Source: Lachnospiraceae bacterium (GTDB lineage Bacteria; Bacillota_A; Clostridia; Lachnospirales; Lachnospiraceae). From it: a stretch of 5,023 nt of DNA. The stretch is taken from NCBI GenBank assembly GCA_017632755.1, contig JAGBQU010000103.1, positions 1 to 5,023 of the forward strand, in the 5' to 3' direction. This document shows positions 1 through 5,023 of the stretch, one piece after another. Each line of letters starts with the position of its first letter. The first letter of the stretch is position 1. A program made the position numbers and the translations under genes. Under the pieces are notes generated by a model that worked only from the letters and a program-made list of their open reading frames with translations, searched no databases and was not told the origin of the DNA.

Positions 1-20
1 ACCATGATGGTAACTGTATA
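1..20 (-). pseudogene. In-frame continuation of the clostripain-like gene beyond the TAG (cut by window edge)
   Basis: Downstream of the TAG at 21-23, the same minus-strand frame reads TAT ACA GTT ACC ATC ATG (YTVTIM) plus GT, the start of a Val codon. This resembles the first beta strand of the clostripain fold, which I recall as VTIMVYMCGTDLE in related proteins. The ATG at 3-5 could serve as an internal start but has no purine-rich ribosome binding site in front of it. Only six full codons are visible, so the call depends on the unseen flank. Confidence 0.5.
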
Positions 21-413
21 CTAGCCATCGCCTTTTATGATGGTACGCTTTGGTCTGGATCCCTCAGCCACAGAGGTGTTCACACGATAGCTGCCGTTCG
101 ATGCGCCGGAAAAATCCTGTGCGCTGCTGCCCACCGCGTGCTGGGAGGATCCGTTATCGCTCGTTGCATTTTGAAAGGATCCGCCTAAATCACCCCTTCC
201 GAAAAGCAGATATGCCGCCACGAGAAGGATCACCACAGGAAGACTCAGTCTGCCTCCTGCTGCACGCCTTCCGCCTCCGCCCCGGTTGTTCTTTCCGCTG
301 TATCCGTTCGGCGAGCCCACGGGGCCTGTTCCCAGGCCGCTTCCTCTCCGATATACATTTCCGCCGCCCGAAGTCACGTTCTTTTGTCTGCTTCTGGGTC
401 TGTTGTCTGCCAT
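21..413 (-). CDS. Membrane-anchored N-terminal part of a clostripain-like (C11) peptidase, ended by an in-frame TAG
   Basis: A 130-residue product as read. Residues 1-55 are basic and Gly-rich, with RPRSRQKNVT (5-14) and RRGSGLGTGPVG (22-33); about 56-72 is one hydrophobic segment (LPVVILLVAAYLLFG); about 73-115 is a Ser/Asn/Gly-rich linker; 119-130 is SRPKRTIIKGDG. By the positive-inside rule the tail is cytoplasmic and the C-terminus extracellular. From memory, this tail, single membrane segment, linker and 'IKGDG'-like stretch occur at the front of Lachnospiraceae clostripain-related cysteine peptidases, followed by a motif like TVTIMVYMCGTDLES. The frame beyond the TAG (21-23) indeed reads YTVTIMV up to the window edge, so this is probably the front of a longer gene with a nonsense codon, i.e. 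a possible pseudogene. The start at 411-413 has GGAGG eight bases upstream. The catalytic His/Cys would lie outside the window. Alternatives are a real short membrane protein or a base-call error. Gene existence is solid; the family assignment is moderate. Confidence 0.72.
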   Translation of the reverse strand: MADNRPRSRQKNVTSGGGNVYRRGSGLGTGPVGSPNGYSGKNNRGGGGRRAAGGRLSLPVVILLVAAYLLFGRGDLGGSFQNATSDNGSSQHAVGSSAQDFSGASNGSYRVNTSVAEGSRPKRTIIKGDG

Positions 414-421
414 ATGATACT

Positions 422-426
422 CCTCC
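422..426 (-). promoter_or_regulatory. Ribosome binding site of the clostripain-like gene
   Basis: GGAGG (within CGGAGGAG) on the minus strand, eight bases before the ATG at 411-413. Near-perfect strength and spacing show that this start is used or was used until recently, which argues against a long-dead gene. Confidence 0.85.
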
Positions 427-463
427 GTTTTCTTTTACTTCATACTCCTGGCGCAACGTCTGA

Positions 464-1546
464 CTAATTGCCCGCAAAATAAGCATCTACGCCGTCTGCG
501 ATCCCTTTTGCCAGCTTACTTTGATATTCCGGTGTAGCCATGTTGGAATCCTCGGTGGGGTTGGTCATGTATCCCATCTCGACGATGGTCACCGGCACCT
601 GACACCAGTTGATGCCGCTCATCGTGTCTGTCTCCCAGACATACTGCCGCTTACAGCCTGTGGCTGCGACAAGACCATCCAGAACACTTGTGGAAAGTGC
701 CTTGCTCTTGCTGTAGAGGGAGGCATTGTAGGGATTGGATGCCGTCTGACAGATCGTCATTGCGCCATTGACGGAGGAATCCTCCGAGCCGTTTGCGTGA
801 ATGCGGATAAACGCATCCGCTCCCGCTTCGTTGGCAACAGCCGCCCTCTCACTGTTGCTGATATTTACATCGTTGGTCGTCCTCACCATGACAACGCGGT
901 ACCCTCTGCTCTCCAGCTCCGCCTGCAGTTTTAAGCTGACATCCAGGTTGAGCTGATATTCTGTCAGTCCCGTTGTCCTTCCGGTGGTACCACCCGTCAC
1001 CTTGGCTTTCATCGTGGAGGACCCCGGGCCTATGGGTTCCTTTTCATTGTTTCCCTTGGACTGATGCCCCGCATCGATCACCACCAGCCTGCCTGACCCA
1101 TCGGAAACAGGCTGTGTGCCCGCAAGTTCCTCGGGCTGTGCGCTCCCGGTTTCCTGCTCCTCAAAGGGCTGTTCGGACTGCGTCTGCCCATCCTCTGCGG
1201 CATCCATATCATCTGTATCCGGTGCATCGGAATCCTCTGTCTTCTCCGGATCCGACGCAGCATCCTCTCCCGCCGTCTCCTGCGAAGCCACCTCCTCATG
1301 ATCCGTGACATCGTTTTGTGTTCCCACAGTGTCCCCGGCGGCATTTACATCCTCTTTGGCATCCTCTTTCGATACAAAGTCAATCTCTACATCGGGCGCC
1401 TGTTGCGTCACTTCCGCCTCCGCAGGTTCCTCTGTCACCGTCATTTGTACCGTCTCATCCGGCGTAGCCTCCTCATCCTTTCCGCACCCTGTAAAGAATG
1501 CGATCAGCAATGCGAGGGCGATTGTAGCCACAAACTTATGTTTCAT
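464..1546 (-). CDS. Lipoprotein N-acetylmuramoyl-L-alanine amidase (Amidase_3 family)
   Basis: A predicted 360-residue peptidoglycan hydrolase that cleaves the amide bond between N-acetylmuramic acid and L-alanine, acting outside the membrane. Residues 1-20 form a lipoprotein signal (basic MKHK, then a hydrophobic stretch) ending in lipobox FTGC, with C21 as the expected lipidated cysteine; Phe at -3 is less usual. Residues 22-151 are a low-complexity linker with about 42 Asp/Glu, only four Lys and no Arg. The Amidase_3 domain runs about 153-357: H161 (DAGH), E196 (TEYQLNL) and H250 (IRIHAN) match the zinc ligands and E323 (VEMGYMTNP) the catalytic glutamate. The ATG at 1544-1546 was chosen because AGGAG lies nine bases upstream and the signal peptide follows directly. 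An in-frame GTG at 1651 overlapping the polC stop would add 35 residues before the signal and has no ribosome binding site. It lies 101 bases after polC and 50 before the next gene. Stop is TAG. The exact cellular role (cell separation, sporulation, turnover) cannot be told. Confidence 0.93.
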   Translation of the reverse strand: MKHKFVATIALALLIAFFTGCGKDEEATPDETVQMTVTEEPAEAEVTQQAPDVEIDFVSKEDAKEDVNAAGDTVGTQNDVTDHEEVASQETAGEDAASDPEKTEDSDAPDTDDMDAAEDGQTQSEQPFEEQETGSAQPEELAGTQPVSDGSGRLVVIDAGHQSKGNNEKEPIGPGSSTMKAKVTGGTTGRTTGLTEYQLNLDVSLKLQAELESRGYRVVMVRTTNDVNISNSERAAVANEAGADAFIRIHANGSEDSSVNGAMTICQTASNPYNASLYSKSKALSTSVLDGLVAATGCKRQYVWETDTMSGINWCQVPVTIVEMGYMTNPTEDSNMATPEYQSKLAKGIADGVDAYFAGN

Positions 1547-1555
1547 TTTCTTTCT

Positions 1556-1560
1556 CTCCT
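1556..1560 (-). promoter_or_regulatory. Ribosome binding site deciding the amidase start
   Basis: AGGAG on the minus strand, nine bases before the ATG at 1544-1546. It supports this start over the in-frame GTG at 1651, whose upstream sequence is T-rich with no Shine-Dalgarno match. Confidence 0.85.
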
Positions 1561-1572
1561 GCTCTTTGCTTA

Positions 1573-1602
1573 TTTGTATCACCTGACGGCTCTTTTTTTC
1601 AA
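1573..1602 (-). promoter_or_regulatory. Possible sigma-A promoter for the amidase gene
   Basis: On the minus strand TTGAAA (1597-1602) could be a -35 box. After 18 bases it is followed by TACAAA (1573-1578), which is preceded by TGA to give an extended -10 (TGnTACAAA). Transcription would start near 1565, leaving a short leader before the ribosome binding site at 1556-1560. The -10 matches only four of six consensus positions, and the A-rich stretch makes chance matches easy. It would let the amidase and downstream gene be expressed apart from polC. Confidence 0.33.
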
Positions 1603-1647
1603 TGACCGCCTGCAGTGTCGGATCGCGGCTGCTGCCTGCCTCATCAA

Positions 1648-4600
1648 TCACACAAAATCGAAAAGACTGATCTGATTCGACTCCGGCAGATCTCCAAGCA
1701 GATCCAGCGAGTCCATCAACTCCACCACGGTTTTGGACGCCTTTGTGCGCTGCCGGAAATCATCCTTGGACAAATACGGTCCTGCCTTTGCAGCCTCCAT
1801 GATACCCTCGGCAGCGGTCTCACCCACACCATCGATGCTGGAGAAGGAAGGCAGCAGCTTCCCGTCCACAACCTGAAACAGGCGCGAATGGGACTGAAAC
1901 AGATCGATCTTTAAAAACTCAAATCCTCTCGCATACATTTCCTGCACGATGCGCATGTCCTTAAGCGTATCCTGCTCCTTGTTGGAAAGCGTATCCTTGC
2001 GCTTTTTGTAATCGGCCATCACTGCTTCGAGATGCTCTTTTCCCTGACACATGATCTCATAGGAAAAAGCCGTCGCACGGATACTGAAATACGCAGCATA
2101 GTAAGCCAGCGGATAGTAGATCTTGCAATATGCGATGCGCCATGCCATCATTACATACGCGGCGGCATGCGCCTTCGGGAACATATACTTGATCTTTTTG
2201 CATGACCAGATGTACCAGTCCGGTACATTGGCATTTTTCATTGCCGTGATCCACTCATCCTTGAGACCCTTGCCCTTTCGGACACTCTCCATGATCGTGA
2301 AGGAAAGCGAATCCTCGACACCCATATTGATCAGATATGTCATGATATCATCTCTGGTACAGATTGCGGTGGAAATCGTTGCCTTTCCCTCTTCGATCAG
2401 CACCTGGGCATTGCCGAGCCACACGTCCGTTCCGTGTGATAGTCCTGCAATACGAACCAGATCCGAAAAAGCAGTCGGCTTCGTATCGATCAGCATCTGC
2501 ATCGCAAAATCGGTTCCGAACTCCGGAATGCCCAGACATCCCAGTTTGCAGCCATCGAGCTGCTCTGGTGTGACCCCGAGCGCCTCCGTGCTCTTAAACA
2601 GGGACATCACGCCCTGGTCATCGAGTGGGATCTCCACCGCGTGTATGCCCGTGATATCCTCCAGCATGCGGATCATCGTCGGATCATCGTGCCCGAGAAT
2701 ATCGAGTTTGAGCAGATTGTGGTCAATCGAGTGGTAATCAAAGTGGGTCGTGACAATGTCTGTCGTCATATCATTGGCCGGATGCTGGATCGGTGTGAAG
2801 GAATTGATATCCTCACCGAGCGGAAGCACGATGATACCACCCGGATGTTGTCCTGTGGAACGCCTGACACCCGTACAGCCGCTCACGATACGGTTGATCT
2901 CACAGGTGCGCTTTTCCTGCCCTCTCTCCTCAAAATAATTTTTGACATATCCGAAGGCGGTCTTATCCGCCAGTGTTGCAATGGTACCCGCGCGGAAGGT
3001 CTGCCCGGCACCGAAAATAACCTCGGTATATTTGTGCGCCTTACTCTGGTACTCACCGGAGAAGTTCAGATCGATATCCGGCTCTTTATGTCCTTTGAAA
3101 CCCAAAAATGTTTCAAACGGGATATCAAACCCCTCCTTTTTGAGGTCAGCTCCGCAATTCGGGCACTTCTTGTCCGGCATATCACAGCCTGCACGTCCGA
3201 CATACGCCTTGACATCCTCCGAATCGAAATCATAATAATGACACTCGCTGCAATAATAGTGCGGACTGAGCGGGTTGACCTCCGTGATCCCCGCCATCGT
3301 CGCCACAAAGGAGGATCCCACCGATCCACGGGAGCCGACCAAGTAGCCGTCCTCCACGGATTTCCACACCAGTTTCTGTGCGATGATGTACATCACGGCA
3401 AACCCGTTCGTGATGATCGAATGCAGTTCTTTTTCCAGACGCTCCTCCACGATCTTCGGAAGTTCTTCCCCATAGATCTCATGTGCCCTGTTATAGCAGA
3501 TCTCCGTCAGTGTCTGATCCGAATTTTCGATGACCGGCGGGCACTTATCCGGTCGGACCGGATCGATCGATTCAATGCTGTCTGCGATCAGGTTCGTGTT
3601 GGTGATCACAACCTCCTTTGCCTTATCGCTGCCAAGGTATGCAAATTCCGCAAGCATCTCCTCCGTCGTTCGCAGATAGAGTGGTGCCTGATCATCTGCA
3701 TCACTAAAGCCTTTTCCAGCCATAATGATCCTGCGGTAGATCTCATCCTCCGGATCGAGAAAATGCACATCGCAGGTGGCACATACGGGCTTGTTGAACT
3801 GTTCCCCGAGTTTGCAGATATAGCGGTTGATCTCCATCAGATCCTCCATGGACTCCACCCTGCTCTTCTCGGATTCGATCATAAATTTATTATTCCCAAG
3901 CGGCTGTATCTCCAGATAATCATAAAAGCTGACGATGCGGGAGATCTCCGTATCGGAGCGCTCATCTAAAATGGCACGGTATAATTCCCCCGCCTCACAG
4001 GCACTTCCGATGATCAGACCCTCCCTGTATTTTAAGATCAGGCTCTTTGGGATCTTTGGTCTTTTGTTAAAATAATGCAGATGTGACTCACTGATGAGCC
4101 GGTACATATTCACCCTGCCAACATCATTTTTAGCCAGAATGATGACATGGTAGGACGGCATCTTGCGGATCGCTTCCTCGGAAGCTGCCACCAGACCGTT
4201 CAGATTGGCGATCTTTGTGATCCCCTCTTTCAGCAGCATGGGGATAAACTTGACAAAGATCTCTGCGGTCGCACCGGCATCATCCACGGCGCGGTGATGA
4301 TTCTCCAAAGAGACACCCAAAGTCTTTGCCACCGCATCGAGCGTATGCTTTGCCTGATTCGGCAAAAGAACGCGGGCGATCCCCACCGTGTCGACATAGG
4401 TAAAAGACCTCTCATAACCGAGACGTCTGCAGTTTTCCATGATGAAACTCATATCAAAAACGGCATTGTGTGCCACGAGCACACAACCCTCACAAAATTC
4501 CAAAAACCGTGGGAGAATGACGTCGATCGTCTCCGCCCCCGCCACATCCTCGTCCTTGATGGATGTGAGCTGTGTGATCCGGAAGGGGATCGGCTCACCC

Positions 4601-5023
4601 GGATTTACAAAGGTCGAGAATTTCTCTGCCACCCTTCCACCTTTGATCTTGACCGCACCGATCTCGATGATGCGGTTTTTGACCGGTGAAAAACCGGTTG
4701 TCTCCAGGTCAAAAACCACAAAGTCAGAGTCGAAGTCCTGATCGGATGCGCCCACGGCGATCTCCTTTAGATCATCCACAAGATATCCTTCCACCCCGTA
4801 TATGATCTTAAAGAAATCCTGTCTGTCAGGGTTTTCATCTCCCGCGTCCTTTCTTCTGGACTTTTCTGCCTTCCACAGATCCTGCCATGCGTGAAATGCA
4901 TCCGGAAATGCCTGTGCCACACCATGATCCGTGATGGCGATCGCAGGATGTCCCCACTGATATGCGCGCTTTACGATCGCTTTTGCCTCGGAGACACCAT
5001 CCATATCGCTCATTTTGGTGTGA
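1648..5023 (-). CDS. polC: DNA polymerase III alpha subunit, PolC type (5' end outside window)
   Basis: Replicative DNA polymerase of low-GC Gram-positives, joining polymerase and 3'-5' proofreading activities in one chain. The frame is open to the right edge. The first ATG inside (5011-5013, used as residue 1) is not the true start, because the preceding codons read H-T-K, giving the PHP motif HTKMSDMD. Domains seen: first part of PHP (to about 88, TDHG at 28-31); inserted DEDDh exonuclease (about 96-258) with D102/E104 in FDLETTG, D187 in HNAVFD, and H240/D245 in HRAVDD; second part of PHP (about 265-425, CDVH 414-417); polymerase core with [10 protein letters not shown] (560-569), zinc-finger cysteines C588, C591, C617, C620, catalytic aspartates D646/D648 (PDIDLNFSG) and D771 ([10 protein letters not shown]); helix-hairpin-helix region (about 1054-1086); clamp-binding motif QISLF at 1114-1118 near the C-terminus. 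Spacing of the catalytic aspartates fits the roughly 1,440-residue family, so about 330 N-terminal residues are missing. All key residues are intact. Stop is TGA. Confidence 0.98.
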   Translation of the reverse strand, partial: HTKMSDMDGVSEAKAIVKRAYQWGHPAIAITDHGVAQAFPDAFHAWQDLWKAEKSRRKDAGDENPDRQDFFKIIYGVEGYLVDDLKEIAVGASDQDFDSDFVVFDLETTGFSPVKNRIIEIGAVKIKGGRVAEKFSTFVNPGEPIPFRITQLTSIKDEDVAGAETIDVILPRFLEFCEGCVLVAHNAVFDMSFIMENCRRLGYERSFTYVDTVGIARVLLPNQAKHTLDAVAKTLGVSLENHHRAVDDAGATAEIFVKFIPMLLKEGITKIANLNGLVAASEEAIRKMPSYHVIILAKNDVGRVNMYRLISESHLHYFNKRPKIPKSLILKYREGLIIGSACEAGELYRAILDERSDTEISRIVSFYDYLEIQPLGNNKFMIESEKSRVESMEDLMEINRYICKLGEQFNKPVCATCDVHFLDPEDEIYRRIIMAGKGFSDADDQAPLYLRTTEEMLAEFAYLGSDKAKEVVITNTNLIADSIESIDPVRPDKCPPVIENSDQTLTEICYNRAHEIYGEELPKIVEERLEKELHSIITNGFAVMYIIAQKLVWKSVEDGYLVGSRGSVGSSFVATMAGITEVNPLSPHYYCSECHYYDFDSEDVKAYVGRAGCDMPDKKCPNCGADLKKEGFDIPFETFLGFKGHKEPDIDLNFSGEYQSKAHKYTEVIFGAGQTFRAGTIATLADKTAFGYVKNYFEERGQEKRTCEINRIVSGCTGVRRSTGQHPGGIIVLPLGEDINSFTPIQHPANDMTTDIVTTHFDYHSIDHNLLKLDILGHDDPTMIRMLEDITGIHAVEIPLDDQGVMSLFKSTEALGVTPEQLDGCKLGCLGIPEFGTDFAMQMLIDTKPTAFSDLVRIAGLSHGTDVWLGNAQVLIEEGKATISTAICTRDDIMTYLINMGVEDSLSFTIMESVRKGKGLKDEWITAMKNANVPDWYIWSCKKIKYMFPKAHAAAYVMMAWRIAYCKIYYPLAYYAAYFSIRATAFSYEIMCQGKEHLEAVMADYKKRKDTLSNKEQDTLKDMRIVQEMYARGFEFLKIDLFQSHSRLFQVVDGKLLPSFSSIDGVGETAAEGIMEAAKAGPYLSKDDFRQRTKASKTVVELMDSLDLLGDLPESNQISLFDFV

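Noticed and set aside
1..23. Reassigned TAG (alternative genetic code) as the cause of the interruption
   Set aside because: The amidase gene appears to use TAG (464-466) as its natural stop right after the expected domain end, and polC uses TGA, so a standard code is simpler.
50..463. Plus-strand open frame of 137 codons opposite the clostripain-like gene
   Set aside because: Antisense shadow rich in Arg, Pro, Ser and Cys, with no recognisable domain; the minus-strand gene has a strong ribosome binding site and a membrane segment.
414..463. Separate promoter for the clostripain-like gene
   Set aside because: Only a weak TTGCGC and an A-rich stretch are present in the 50-base gap, with no convincing -10.
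1593..1645. Possible terminator after polC
   Set aside because: Only a four-base CCGC/GCGG stem is seen, and it is followed by an A-run rather than a T-run on the transcribed minus strand; on the plus strand the T-run has no GC-rich hairpin before it.
1547..1651. In-frame GTG start for the amidase at 1651, overlapping the polC stop (GTGA)
   Set aside because: It has no ribosome binding site, would bury the lipoprotein signal 35 residues inside, and the ATG at 1546 has an excellent AGGAG.
2641..3969. 442-codon open frame on the plus strand opposite polC
   Set aside because: It lies entirely antisense to conserved polC polymerase and PHP coding sequence, its protein matches no family I recognise, and it is explained by codon bias of the real gene.
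4682..4698. ACCGGT - GAAAA - ACCGGT hairpin
   Set aside because: It sits inside the exonuclease coding region (TTGFSPVKN) with no T-run on either strand, so it is not a terminator; probably chance.

Overview
The window looks like chromosomal DNA of a Gram-positive Firmicute, most likely a Lachnospiraceae-type clostridium. The evidence is a PolC-type replicase (a low-GC Gram-positive hallmark), strong GGAGG-type ribosome binding sites, roughly even base composition, and a small membrane protein whose N-terminal motif I associate with Lachnospiraceae clostripain-like proteins. The taxonomic call is inference from memory, not a database match.

All genes lie on the minus strand, so transcription runs from high to low coordinates. 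The right two thirds (1648-5023) is the C-terminal three quarters of polC, the replicative DNA polymerase III alpha subunit with its built-in proofreading exonuclease. Its N-terminus lies beyond the right edge. A 101-base gap (1547-1647) with a possible promoter and a good ribosome binding site leads into a 360-residue lipoprotein N-acetylmuramoyl-L-alanine amidase (464-1546). This has a long acidic linker and an Amidase_3 catalytic domain. A 50-base gap then leads to a third gene (start at 413). It encodes a basic, Gly-rich cytoplasmic tail, one membrane segment and a Ser/Asn/Gly-rich linker, and it reaches an in-frame TAG at 21-23. The same frame continues past that TAG to the left edge with residues (YTVTIMV) that resemble the start of a clostripain (C11) peptidase domain. 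The gene therefore appears to be cut in two by an amber codon.

The three genes could be co-transcribed: same strand, short gaps, no visible terminator between them. Functionally they are a replicase, a surface-anchored peptidoglycan hydrolase and a membrane-anchored (possibly disrupted) extracellular cysteine peptidase. The last two act outside the membrane; no direct functional link to polC is evident. I found no RNA gene, mobile element, CRISPR array or attachment site. The most notable observation is the interrupted clostripain-like gene. Nothing else points to a new system.
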